The notes under the pieces: generated by a model | What the model saw: the letters and a program-made list of their open reading frames with translations, nothing else | Told to the model about the DNA's origin: nothing | Database searches by the model: none | Part shown: positions 26,095 to 34,648 of the stretch, in pieces | Numbering within the stretch: position 1 is the stretch's first letter | Layout: each line of letters starts with the position of its first letter | Source: CAYLQA01 sp964385695 | Lineage (GTDB): Bacteria > Desulfobacterota > Desulfobulbia > Desulfobulbales > Desulfurivibrionaceae | DNA length: 64,000 nucleotides | Reading direction: 5' to 3' | NCBI GenBank assembly: GCA_964385695.1 | Contig: CAYLQA010000009.1 | Coordinates: forward strand, 15,323 to 79,322 | Made by a program: the position numbers and the translations under genes

Positions 26095-27387
26095 CTATTC
26101 AGCCAATTTTTTGAATGACCATTCAGTTTTCTCTAAGGCCAGCGCAAGATCCACCTCTGTCTGGGCTCCGGAGATAAAAGCGGCCTCAAATTGAGAAGGC
26201 GCCAACCAGACTCCTTGGCTCAGCATTTCACGAAAATGAGCGCCGTATTTTTCGGTGTCCGCCTTCATGGCAGACTCAAAGTCCGTTACAGGGTCAGGGC
26301 TGAAAAACGCGGTCATCATGGAGCCGACCCGGTTGAGGGTGGTCTGACCGGGCAGGTATTTTTCCGCCAGGGCGACAAGTTCCCCGGCATAGGCTGCAGC
26401 CTTTTTCTCCTGCCCGTCGTAAAAGCCGGGCTTCGCCAACTCGCGCATGGTAGCAGCACCGGCGGCCATGGCCAGCGGGTTACCGGACAGGGTACCGGCC
26501 TGGTAGACAGGTCCGTCCGGAGCAATGTTATCCATAATCTCTTTCTTGCCGCCGTAAGCTCCTACCGGCAGGCCACCGCCGATGATCTTGCCCAAACAGG
26601 TAAGGTCCGGCATGACATTGAAGTACTGCTGGGCACCACCTAAAGAGAGCCTGAGACCGGTGATGACCTCATCAAAGATCAGAACAATGCCAAGCTCAGA
26701 GGTCAGTTCGCGCAGTTTTTCCAGAAAACCCGGGGCAGGCGGAACCACACCCATATTGCCGGCAACTGGCTCAATGATCACACAGGCGATATCGAGTTTC
26801 TCATCACGCAAGGTCTGCTCCAGAACCTCCGGATTATTATAAGGAATAGAGATGGTGTTTTTGACGATGTCATCGGGCACGCCCGGGCTACCCGGGATCC
26901 CCAGAGTGATCACACCGGAACCGGCCTTGACCAGGAAGCTGTCCGCATGGCCGTGATAACAACCATCGAATTTAACCACCACATTACGCTGGGTGTAACC
27001 TCTGGCCAGACGGATGGCACTCATGGTCGCCTCGGTGCCGGAGCTTACAAAACGGACCTTCTCCACCGAGGGCAGGGCTTGGGTTACCAACTCGGCCAGC
27101 TCGATCTCCAGCTCGCATGGAGCACCAAAACTGGTCCCATCCTTGAGAGTCTTTTCAATGGCCTCCACCACGGCCGGGTGATTGTGCCCAAGGATCATCG
27201 GCCCCCACGAGCAGACAAAATCGATAAACTCATTGCCGTCCACATCATAAACCTTGGCCCCTTGCGCCCTTTTGACGAACAGCGGATCGCAACCCACAGA
27301 TTTACAGGCGCGCACCGGAGAATTCACTCCGCCTGGAATATATTGCTGGGCCTTTTGAAACAGAGTTTGCGACAGATCGGTTTTCAT
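26095..27387 (-). CDS. hemL: Glutamate-1-semialdehyde 2,1-aminomutase
   Basis: 430 residues from ATG 27387, after GGAAGGAGAT; the open frame upstream is not used. Class III PLP aminotransferase with IPGGVNSPVRACKSVG, SWGPMILGHNHP, SSGTEATMSAIRLARG, the PLP aspartate in LIFDEVITGLR and the Schiff-base lysine in LGKIIGGGLPVGAYGG. It produces 5-aminolevulinate from the HemA product. Monocistronic here, separated from hemA by 11 kb. Confidence 0.97.
   Translation of the reverse strand: MKTDLSQTLFQKAQQYIPGGVNSPVRACKSVGCDPLFVKRAQGAKVYDVDGNEFIDFVCSWGPMILGHNHPAVVEAIEKTLKDGTSFGAPCELEIELAELVTQALPSVEKVRFVSSGTEATMSAIRLARGYTQRNVVVKFDGCYHGHADSFLVKAGSGVITLGIPGSPGVPDDIVKNTISIPYNNPEVLEQTLRDEKLDIACVIIEPVAGNMGVVPPAPGFLEKLRELTSELGIVLIFDEVITGLRLSLGGAQQYFNVMPDLTCLGKIIGGGLPVGAYGGKKEIMDNIAPDGPVYQAGTLSGNPLAMAAGAATMRELAKPGFYDGQEKKAAAYAGELVALAEKYLPGQTTLNRVGSMMTAFFSPDPVTDFESAMKADTEKYGAHFREMLSQGVWLAPSQFEAAFISGAQTEVDLALALEKTEWSFKKLAE
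26112..26125. repeat. Palindrome TGAATGACCATTCA inside hemL (copy 1)
   Basis: Identical 14-base core to the 18-base palindrome upstream of the dsr operon at 46243-46260. It lies in the last codons of hemL, so it may be chance. Confidence 0.4.
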
Positions 27388-27580
27388 GCTCCCTATCTCC
27401 TTCCTTTGACTACCATTTTTGATGATCACTATACTCTGGCCGAGAAATATAGCAGGCTGCCCCCTGCCTGTCAAAACTCTTTACCATCTCGCCCGCTTCC
27501 TGAAGATTGTATCTTTTTATAAACTGTGTTTTGATAGGCATAGACAGCCATTTTTCAGCAACCTCAAGCAACACGAAAAA

Positions 27581-27856
27581 ATGACACAGACACCCCCACC
27601 AAACGAGCGCTTACGCCAAGCTATCCTCGCCGTGATTGAGCAACAGATCCGCGAGAATAATCCTCCGGAAACACAACAAACCCTGGATCGACTCATGGGC
27701 CAGGGACTGACTAAGGATAAGGCGCTGACTTTGATCGGCTACGTGGTGGGCCTTGAGGTTTTGGATGTCATGAACCGAGGAAAGAAGTTTGACGAAGCCG
27801 CCTATATTGAAAAACTGCTGGCCCTGCCAGCAATGCCTTGGGATGCTGAAAAGTAA
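27581..27856 (+). CDS. Hypothetical protein upstream of the antiporter
   Basis: 91 residues from ATG 27581; the longer in-frame start at 27419 is not protein-like. Helical and soluble, with RLRQAILAVIEQQIRENNPP, LMGQGLTKDKALTLIGYVVG and a conserved-looking end YIEKLLALPAMPWDAEK. Family not recognised. Its stop is 3 bases from the antiporter GTG, so the two are probably cotranslated. Confidence 0.65.
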   Translation: MTQTPPPNERLRQAILAVIEQQIRENNPPETQQTLDRLMGQGLTKDKALTLIGYVVGLEVLDVMNRGKKFDEAAYIEKLLALPAMPWDAEK

Positions 27857-27859
27857 GCC

Positions 27860-29134
27860 GTGTTTACCGAACACCTCATCATAAGCCTTTTGGAGATCCT
27901 GGTTGCGGCCTGGGCCTTCGGGGCCTTTTTTTCCCGCCTGGGATTACCGGTCATGCTGGGCGAGCTTATTGCCGGGCTCATCCTCGGCCCTCCCCTGCTC
28001 AACCTGGTCCACACCTCAAGCCCTCTTGAGTTCTTAGCGGATTTGGGCATCTTTTTTGCCATGTTTTACGCAGGCATGGAAATGGACCCCAGGGAACTCA
28101 TGAAGCACATTGTTCCCTCCACCGTGGTGGCCCTTGGCGGATTTTTACTCCCTTTCATCTTGGGATATGCTACCACCCGTGTCTTTGGCGGCACAGTTTA
28201 CCAGTCTCTCTTTATCGGCATGGGCCTTTCGGTGACAGCCATTGCCGTTGGGGCCGTCATTCTCCAGGATCTTAAAATCCACACCAGCAGAATCGGCCAC
28301 ATCATTATGGGGGCCGCTATAGTCGACGACATTCTTTCGCTGTGCACCTTATCCATCCTTCTGGGGCTGGCCAAGAGCGGCAGCATCGAGCTTGTTGCCA
28401 TCGGCGTGGTGGTTTTCAAGGTGCTCCTCTTTTTTGCCGCGACCATCCTCATCGGCCATTTCATTATTCCGATCTTTACCAGACGACTGGACGACTACGG
28501 AGGCAAAGGCTTCACCTTTGCCATGCTCTCGGCCCTTATAATGGCCTACCTGGCTGAGCTTGCCGGGCTGCATCTTGTCATCGGTGCCTTTCTTGCCGGT
28601 CAGTTTGTCCGCAAGGAGATCATGGACGAGCAGCTTTATAATGTAATCAGCGACCGTTTTTACGGGATCAGTTACGGTTTTTTAACCCCGATCTTTTTCG
28701 CCACCCTGGCCTTTCATATTCATTTTTCCTGGGAGTGGAACTTCCTGCTTTTCACCGGGGCACTCACCCTGGCCGCCATTGCCGGCAAGATCATCGGCAG
28801 TGGGGTAGGAGCAAAAGCCATGGGTTGCTCAGATAAAGAAGCCGTTGTCATCGGCCTTGGCATGAACGGTAGAGGAGCGGTGGAGCTTGTCGTAGCCACC
28901 GTTGTCATAAAGCTGAGCAACGAACTCCTCACCCAGAAGAGCATTGCAGAGCCTCTGTTGACCACCAACCAATTTTCCGCCCTGGTGCTCATGGCCTTTA
29001 TCACCACCCTACTGACTCCCATCTTGCTTAAGTGGTCAGTGATCAAAAGTTGCCGTAATAAAGATGGAGCGGATTTTTGCACCTTAAGTGACGAGTGCGC
29101 CCTGAACAGCAACCACCCCTCCTGCAAGAAATAA
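27860..29134 (+). CDS. Cation:proton antiporter (CPA2 family)
   Basis: 424 residues, about 12 membrane helices from GTG 27860. CPA2 marks: FFSRLGLPVMLGELIAGLILGP at the N-terminus, FFAMFYAGMEMDP, MGAAIVDDILSL with the paired ion-binding aspartates, and GLGMNGRGAVELVVA. No C-terminal TrkA/RCK domain, so it is not a full KefB/C; instead there is a short Cys-containing tail (CTLSDECALNSNHPSCKK). Exchanges Na+ or K+ for H+. Confidence 0.9.
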   Translation: MFTEHLIISLLEILVAAWAFGAFFSRLGLPVMLGELIAGLILGPPLLNLVHTSSPLEFLADLGIFFAMFYAGMEMDPRELMKHIVPSTVVALGGFLLPFILGYATTRVFGGTVYQSLFIGMGLSVTAIAVGAVILQDLKIHTSRIGHIIMGAAIVDDILSLCTLSILLGLAKSGSIELVAIGVVVFKVLLFFAATILIGHFIIPIFTRRLDDYGGKGFTFAMLSALIMAYLAELAGLHLVIGAFLAGQFVRKEIMDEQLYNVISDRFYGISYGFLTPIFFATLAFHIHFSWEWNFLLFTGALTLAAIAGKIIGSGVGAKAMGCSDKEAVVIGLGMNGRGAVELVVATVVIKLSNELLTQKSIAEPLLTTNQFSALVLMAFITTLLTPILLKWSVIKSCRNKDGADFCTLSDECALNSNHPSCKK

Positions 29135-29255
29135 GCTTTTCTCATACAAATACAGCAACTTACCCTGCTCGTAATCCAAATACGACTCAAGCAAACATCA
29201 TTATCATCGACACATTAAAAGTCCCGCCGCAACATTCGCAACCTGTTGTTTTGCC

Positions 29256-29283
29256 TTGACAATTCTCCACGTGCTAATAAATA
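29256..29283 (+). promoter_or_regulatory. Sigma-70-type promoter of the PilZ/ParA cluster
   Basis: TTGACA at 29256-29261 and TAAATA at 29278-29283, spacer 16. About 100 bases of leader run to the PilZ gene start with a strong GGAGGAGAGG site. Confidence 0.5.
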
Positions 29284-29383
29284 ATCAAAGTGTATTCCAG
29301 CATGACTACACGGTGGGATACTACGCCAGCATAAGCGCCATCAAACCGAAAACTCCGTAGACCCTTCTTAAGGAGGAGAGGAC

Positions 29384-29824
29384 ATGAGTGAGAAAAAAAA
29401 GGACACTCCAGAAGTGGAACCTTGGGAGCTCAAGGAATCTTCCATAGACCTGACCGGTGCAAAGACGGAGGCAAAGGTGCTTGAAGAAATCATGCGCAGA
29501 AGCTTTCGTGAGCCGATACTTGACGATGATGGCGTAACTGTAGAAATCAAGGGCAAGCGTTATGAGGTCCTGGATGTCGGCAGCCGGGGCATTGGTATAA
29601 ACATACCGAGCAAAGACGTGTTATCACCAGGAGCAGCCTACGAGGTTACTTTGATTGTTGGCGGCAAGAACCTCACTTTACAAGGGCAAGTCGCCCATAT
29701 TACGCCCGAAGCTGAGGGTTCAAGCAACTGCCATTGCGGCATTGAGTTGACCAACATGAGTGATGATGCAGAAAAAACCCTGCAAGAGTTCCTCATTCAA
29801 CACCACACGAAACTCTTTGGCTAA
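29384..29824 (+). CDS. PilZ-domain c-di-GMP receptor
   Basis: 146 residues. Residues about 1-40 are charged and helical (EAKVLEEIMRRSFREP, holding the Arg pair expected before PilZ), then a single PilZ beta-barrel with DVGSRGIGINIP (in place of D/NxSxxG) and CGIELTNMSDDAE. First gene of a plus-strand cluster with an RHH protein, ParA, and a J/PilZ protein. c-di-GMP binding is inferred; the RxxxR-like segment is RRSFREP. Confidence 0.78.
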   Translation: MSEKKKDTPEVEPWELKESSIDLTGAKTEAKVLEEIMRRSFREPILDDDGVTVEIKGKRYEVLDVGSRGIGINIPSKDVLSPGAAYEVTLIVGGKNLTLQGQVAHITPEAEGSSNCHCGIELTNMSDDAEKTLQEFLIQHHTKLFG

Positions 29825-29842
29825 GGTGTTGCCCCCTCTTTT

Positions 29843-30253
29843 ATGGAGCCGCTCGGACACAACAGCATGACCGCCCAAAAAAAGCGCGACATCCTCGAAG
29901 AACTCCTCCGTGGAAGAACGGAAAATTCCTCCACAAACGTTGCCGAACTCGACAAGTTAATCCATCGAGAATCAACCGAGGCGAAACAGCCTGCCAAAAG
30001 GAAAAAGAGCAAGCCTAAGCGTACCGGCAAACGGAAAACAACACATTATCTCAACCAAGAGGTTATCGACGACCTTGACGAGGCAAAGTCCAAGCTCAAT
30101 GCTCTTTTACAAAAACAGCTTGACTCCAGGGTCTCAAAATCAGCCATCGTCAACCATGCCCTGAAACTTATCTTGAAGGACTTTGAAGAAAAAGGCGAAA
30201 AAAGTCCTTTTATCCAAGAAATTTTAAAAGATATCTTTACTGAGAACGATTAG
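29843..30253 (+). CDS. Basic protein with predicted ribbon-helix-helix C-terminus (ParA partner candidate)
   Basis: 136 residues (or 128 from ATG 29867). N-terminal helix KKRDILEELLRGRTEN, then a very basic linker (KRKKSKPKRTGKRKT), then a helical region LNQEVIDDLDEAKSKLNALL...SRVSKSAIVNHALKLILKDFEE that looks like an RHH/CopG dimer. It lies 36 bases before a ParA ATPase. Small RHH proteins with basic tails (ParG, Omega-like) stimulate ParA; no other ParB is present. Confidence 0.65.
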   Translation: MEPLGHNSMTAQKKRDILEELLRGRTENSSTNVAELDKLIHRESTEAKQPAKRKKSKPKRTGKRKTTHYLNQEVIDDLDEAKSKLNALLQKQLDSRVSKSAIVNHALKLILKDFEEKGEKSPFIQEILKDIFTEND

Positions 30254-30289
30254 TATTTCTAGGGGATCACCCAGACCGGAGACTGACCC

Positions 30290-31234
30290 ATGATCATCAT
30301 ATGCCCACACTGTAAAAAAGAACATAATATCGACGAAAAACGGATACCTCCCAATGTGAAGGTTGCCCGTTGCCAGGCATGTGGCCAACAGTTCCCCCTA
30401 GAGCCCCCCAAAGCCCAAGAACCTGCCCCCCCAGCCCCTCCGGTTGCAAGGGAGGCCTCCACCGCCCCACCGAAAGAGACGCGGCGTATTGGTGTTTCCC
30501 TCAGTAAAGGCGGAGTGGGCAAAACCACGACCTCGGTCAACCTGGCTGCAGGCTTGGCCCTGGCGGGCAAACGTGTGTTACTTGTTGACACAGATACCCA
30601 GGGACAATCGTCGTTCATGTTGGGGGTAAAACCCAAGGCGGGCCTGACCGAGTTGGTCACCGAAGAGTTAAGCGCCAGCGAAACCGTTGTCCAGGCCCGA
30701 AAAAACCTGTGGCTTCTTGCCGGAGGCAAATCCTTAGCAGGCTTAAAGCGCCTCATCGACCGCAAGGATTATGGCGGTGAGCTGACCATGGCCAATGCCC
30801 TAAGTGCCATTGAAAAGGATTATGATTATGTAGTGGTGGATACCTCTCCCGGATGGGACCCGTTAACGGTAAACGTTTTATTCTATGTCAACGAACTGTT
30901 GACCCCGGTCTCCCTTGAGGTAATGTCCATTCAAGGTTTTGGCGAATTCTTAAAGAGTATCGCCTCCATCCAAAAGTATCGCAAAGAGGTCCACCTCCAG
31001 TACATTTTGCCCACCTTTCGCGACATGCGGGTCAAAAAGGGCACCGATTTTCTCGACCAGCTGAAAAAATTATATGGCGAGAAGGTATGTGACCCTGTGC
31101 GTTACAATATTCGCCTGTCCGAAGCGCCTGCTTACGGCCAGACCATCTTCGAATTTGCCCCCGGCTCAAATGGCGCCCAAGACTACCGCGATCTGGTGCG
31201 CAAGATTGTGGGCAACCCGGATCTTTTTACTTAA
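30290..31234 (+). CDS. ParA-type ATPase with N-terminal MJ0042-like zinc finger
   Basis: 314 residues. Residues 1-40 form a zinc finger CPHC...CQACGQQF (MJ0042-like), followed by a Pro/Ala linker (about 42-62) and a ParA/MinD ATPase: deviant Walker A SKGGVGKTTTSVNL, Walker A' VDTDTQGQSS, Walker B VVVDTSPGWDP, and SLEVMSIQGF. The zinc finger fused to ParA is unusual; it could be a targeting module. Chromosomal ParA with PilZ neighbours points to positioning of a cellular structure rather than plasmid partition. Confidence 0.88.
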   Translation: MIIICPHCKKEHNIDEKRIPPNVKVARCQACGQQFPLEPPKAQEPAPPAPPVAREASTAPPKETRRIGVSLSKGGVGKTTTSVNLAAGLALAGKRVLLVDTDTQGQSSFMLGVKPKAGLTELVTEELSASETVVQARKNLWLLAGGKSLAGLKRLIDRKDYGGELTMANALSAIEKDYDYVVVDTSPGWDPLTVNVLFYVNELLTPVSLEVMSIQGFGEFLKSIASIQKYRKEVHLQYILPTFRDMRVKKGTDFLDQLKKLYGEKVCDPVRYNIRLSEAPAYGQTIFEFAPGSNGAQDYRDLVRKIVGNPDLFT

Positions 31235-31287
31235 TTTTCCCAAACATCAAACCCCACACCTTCTTCTCTGACAGAACGAGTATACCC

Positions 31288-31782
31288 ATGGAATTTGAAA
31301 GCAAGCTGATCCCCATCATGCGTGAAGGGGTTGAAATCGTTAAGATGATTTTTTTCAAGCAGGTCAAAGACCTGTTGGCCGAAGCGCACAAAGAACAGGA
31401 GGCCGAGTTTATCGGCAAACTCACAGCGGCTATCATCAACGAGGTTTTTGGCACCCCGAACACCGAAGAACCCTTTCTCTCTTTTGCCACGGAAAACTCT
31501 GGGCTTATCCAAGAGGAACTCAAAAAAATACCCGCATCCCTTCCGGAGATGCGCATTCCCTTAACCGATGCCTTGAGAATGCAGTCTTTGTGCGACAGCC
31601 AGGAGGGGAATGAGTCCACCGAGACCCTTGAAAAGGCCCAAACGCTGGACATACTCCTAGCCGAACGCGATTTGCCCCTGCCGCATACCTTCATGCAGCT
31701 GGTACGCAAACTCGGCAGCGGCTTCGGACTTATAATTCCTCCGACCGAAGCAGATGAACCGCCCTCCGAATCCACACATTAA
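31288..31782 (+). CDS. Hypothetical protein of the ParA/PilZ cluster
   Basis: 164 residues, acidic and helical with IPIMREGVEIVKMIFFKQVK, EAHKEQEAEFIGKLTAAIINEVFG and LPHTFMQLVRKLGSGFGL. No domain recognised and no membrane segment. Lies 53 bases after parA on the same strand and is probably part of the same operon, hence a candidate adaptor or cargo of the system. Confidence 0.65.
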   Translation: MEFESKLIPIMREGVEIVKMIFFKQVKDLLAEAHKEQEAEFIGKLTAAIINEVFGTPNTEEPFLSFATENSGLIQEELKKIPASLPEMRIPLTDALRMQSLCDSQEGNESTETLEKAQTLDILLAERDLPLPHTFMQLVRKLGSGFGLIIPPTEADEPPSESTH

Positions 31783-31924
31783 GCACACCTTGAGGGCAAC
31801 AAGGCTCCTCACCCTTAAGGGGTGACCTGTTAAAGAGAGCGCAATATCTCTTTCTCAGCATCAAGCACGTCACTTTTTCCGAATTCGCCTTTCTTGGCAG
31901 GGCATAACTATCTATAATTTGGAT

Positions 31925-32461
31925 ATGAAACAGGAACGGTGCTACAAAATTCTTGAAGTGTCCCCAAGCGCCAGTGCGGCCGAGATAAAGCAGGCCTACC
32001 TGGATATGGTACAAATCTGGCACCCGGATCGCTTTGGCAGCAACCCCCGCCTCAGGACTCGAGCCGAGAAGAAACTCAAGGAAGTGAATGCGGCCTTTTC
32101 CTCACTGGAAAATCGCGACTTTAAACCGGAACACTCACTCATTGATGAAAGACGCCTCCATTTACGACTGCCTTGCTCGGTGCCGGTGAACCGCATTACC
32201 CACAAGGGCAAGCTCATCAATTCCTATCACGACACCATATTGGATATCAGTGCCGGTGGCCTTTTTGTCGAAAGCCGTGTACCTTTGCCCATAGGCGAGG
32301 TGATCTGCCTTTCTTTCACCTTGCCCCGTTTCGGCGACCTCATCAACCTCAAGGCTAGCGTAGTACGCCAAACAGAGGGGGGCAGCGGCCTCAGATTTGC
32401 CATCTCTACGAAATACCGGCACTTTCTCGAAAAATTTATCGGCTCTGCTGCCGGTTATTGA
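31925..32461 (+). CDS. J-domain protein fused to PilZ domain
   Basis: 178 residues from ATG 31925. Residues 1-70 are a J domain (CYKILEVSPSASAAEIKQAY, HPD at WHPDRF, KLKEVNAAFSSLE); residues 80-175 are PilZ (ERRLHLRLPCSVPV, DISAGGLFVES, GLRFAISTK). The J domain would recruit DnaK to the PilZ target in a c-di-GMP-dependent way. A TATAAT lies 8 bases before the start, so the transcript may be nearly leaderless. Confidence 0.85.
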   Translation: MKQERCYKILEVSPSASAAEIKQAYLDMVQIWHPDRFGSNPRLRTRAEKKLKEVNAAFSSLENRDFKPEHSLIDERRLHLRLPCSVPVNRITHKGKLINSYHDTILDISAGGLFVESRVPLPIGEVICLSFTLPRFGDLINLKASVVRQTEGGSGLRFAISTKYRHFLEKFIGSAAGY

Positions 32462-32475
32462 TTGCGAGGAGCAGC

Positions 32476-32793
32476 ATGACTGAACAGATCTGCGATAATT
32501 GCCATACAAAAATACCGGAAGGCGGCCTCTTTTATAGGGTTCGCACGGAAATCGTCTCAGGATTCGACAACTGCATTGCCGACTCCCCTGACCCGGACGG
32601 TGATATCAAACGGGCCTGCGACTGTTTAACCGATTGCAGCGAAAAAGATATGCTGGCTCAAGTTTATGAAGAAATTAGCCTGCTCCTTTGCCCAGCTTGC
32701 CGAAAAACTCTGCGCACAACCTTGACGGGTATGCAGAAACAAACCTTCACCCGCCATAAAATTTTACCCTTTACAAAACCCCGCCCCAAATAG
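32476..32793 (+). CDS. Cys-rich small protein
   Basis: 105 residues, with GAGGAG just upstream. Cysteine pairs CDNCHTKI at the N-terminus, CDCLTDCS in the middle and CPACRKTL near residue 80 suggest a zinc or metal cluster. No signal peptide. Family not recognised. Fourteen bases after the J/PilZ gene and convergent with the sigma-54 activator gene. Confidence 0.65.
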   Translation: MTEQICDNCHTKIPEGGLFYRVRTEIVSGFDNCIADSPDPDGDIKRACDCLTDCSEKDMLAQVYEEISLLLCPACRKTLRTTLTGMQKQTFTRHKILPFTKPRPK

Positions 32794-32815
32794 GCGCCTC
32801 TCCGGCACGAAGGAA

Positions 32816-34414
32816 TTACACCCTTTCCTTTCTCCTTTTCCTGCGGCAGGCTATGCCGATTCGCTTCATTCGCGAAACAAAGGTTGATCGATTGACACCT
32901 GCATCTTCTGCCGCCCAGGTCACGTTCTCATAATTTTTATTGAGCAGGAACTCCACATAACTCTTTTCAACCTCGGCCCAGGTCATATTGCTGAAATCCA
33001 CGATCCCCGCGGCAGAGGAGCCTTTTTCGCGTGGCGGGAGAGGTTCCGGAACCTCATCCTGCAACTCATCCACAAAATCAAACAACTCTTCGGTCAGCTC
33101 ATCATCATCCCGCAGGTGCAGTGGCAGGTCTTCTCCGGAGATGTTTTCACTGCTGCATACCACCGTGATGTACTTTGCAAAATTCTCCAGCTCACGAATG
33201 TTGCCAGGCCAGGTGTACTCACTGAGTATTTTAAGGGCATCGGGCAAGAGCCTCTTTTCTTTAATATTATTCTGCAGGCCCTCTTTACGTAAAAAATGGG
33301 CAAACAGAAGCGGAATATCACCCTTTCTTTCGCGCAACGGTGGCAACCCCAAAGGCAGGGTGGATAAGCGGTAAAACAAATCCTGCCTGAAGAGATGGCT
33401 TGCCACCATCTCCTCAAGATCCCTGTTGGTTGCGGCAACGATCCGCACATCCACCTTCTTGGACACAGTGCCGCCCAAGGGCATAAATTCACTCTCCTGT
33501 GCAACCCTGAGCAATTTTGCCTGGAGTTGGAGCGGAAGCTCCGTTATCTCATCGAGAAAAATAGTTCCCTTATTCGCCAACTCAAACAGGCCGGGCTTAT
33601 CCTTATCAGCACCGGAAAAAGCGCCTTTTTTATAGCCAAACAGCTCACTTTCCAAAAGTGTTTCAGGAATTGCCCCACAGTTTTGCGCAACAAAGGGGTT
33701 GCCTTTACGTGAACTCAAGTCATGAATTTTATGGGCGGCAATCTCTTTTCCGGTGCCGCTCTCCCCAGAGATAAGGACGTGGTAATCCGTTTTCGCATAG
33801 CTGGTGAGCAGCTTTACTGCGGCCTGAAAGGCGATACTCTGGCCAACATAATCCTCCCTTTCACCCCGTATTTCATCCAGGGTCGACTGCAGGGACTCTT
33901 TCTCCTTTATCTGCTTCTCATGATCCAGGGCATTACTCAGGGCCACGGAGCCAATGTTGACCAACTCCTGAATTTGCTCCAGATGCCCATCTTCCAGGCA
34001 AATATTCTCAGGCGAGCCACAGGTGTCGATAACCTCCACAGCCCCATAGACGCTTTCATCTTTTAAAAACAGCGGGAAGGCGACAATAAGATCACTCTTT
34101 ACGGCCAACTCTTGCTCGATCTCCTTATAATGCCGCGGATCATCCCCTGGCCTGGCCACTGCCATTTCCCCGTTTTCAATAACCCAGCCGACAATACTCT
34201 TTTGCCCAGAGTCCAGCCGCACACCCCTTACCTTTTCACTTTCTTCCCCTGCCGCTTCAATACAGAGATAGTAATTCTTCGTACGAATCCAGATGGAGCC
34301 CCGCTCCACATTATGCATCTTAAGGAGTGCATCAAGAAACTTTCGCTGCAGGGTTTTCGGGTCCAGTTCACCGGAAAAGGACTTAAAGACTTCGTAAATC
34401 GTTTTCTGCTCCAT
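32816..34414 (-). CDS. Sigma-54-dependent transcriptional activator (GAF-AAA-Fis)
   Basis: 532 residues from ATG 34414 (GGGGA six bases upstream); 139 further in-frame codons upstream look non-coding. GAF-type sensor (about 20-180), then AAA+ with SGESGTGKE, ELFGYKKGAFSGA, GTIFLDEITELP and ATNRDLEE, and a C-terminal Fis helix-turn-helix (NVTWAAEDAGVNRSTFVSRM). The sigma-54-contact loop reads GAFSGA instead of GAFTGA. It is divergent from the exported HYR protein, whose upstream region holds a sigma-54-like promoter. Confidence 0.93.
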   Translation of the reverse strand: MEQKTIYEVFKSFSGELDPKTLQRKFLDALLKMHNVERGSIWIRTKNYYLCIEAAGEESEKVRGVRLDSGQKSIVGWVIENGEMAVARPGDDPRHYKEIEQELAVKSDLIVAFPLFLKDESVYGAVEVIDTCGSPENICLEDGHLEQIQELVNIGSVALSNALDHEKQIKEKESLQSTLDEIRGEREDYVGQSIAFQAAVKLLTSYAKTDYHVLISGESGTGKEIAAHKIHDLSSRKGNPFVAQNCGAIPETLLESELFGYKKGAFSGADKDKPGLFELANKGTIFLDEITELPLQLQAKLLRVAQESEFMPLGGTVSKKVDVRIVAATNRDLEEMVASHLFRQDLFYRLSTLPLGLPPLRERKGDIPLLFAHFLRKEGLQNNIKEKRLLPDALKILSEYTWPGNIRELENFAKYITVVCSSENISGEDLPLHLRDDDELTEELFDFVDELQDEVPEPLPPREKGSSAAGIVDFSNMTWAEVEKSYVEFLLNKNYENVTWAAEDAGVNRSTFVSRMKRIGIACRRKRRKERV

Positions 34415-34563
34415 CGAGAATCCCCATATGAATACTTTGACTATATATAAACACTCCCATGATATAGGAACACCTGAAGATTTGTCAAATCTCGCACTAC
34501 AAAACCATGTTTTTCGAGCTCTATCCCTAGGGCGACAAGGGCCCAGCAAAACAACCCCAGCCC

Positions 34564-34579
34564 TGGCACGGAAAATGTA
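34564..34579 (+). promoter_or_regulatory. Degenerate sigma-54 promoter of the HYR protein gene
   Basis: TGGCACG matches the -24 element perfectly; the -12 element reads ATGT rather than TTGC at the right spacing. It lies 70 bases before the gene start and next to a divergent sigma-54 activator gene, which supports it. Confidence 0.45.
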
Positions 34580-34648
34580 AATAGACAAAGCAAACGAATT
34601 TAAGCCAGAGGCCCAATAATACTCTTGAGGGGGATCAGGAGGATGACA

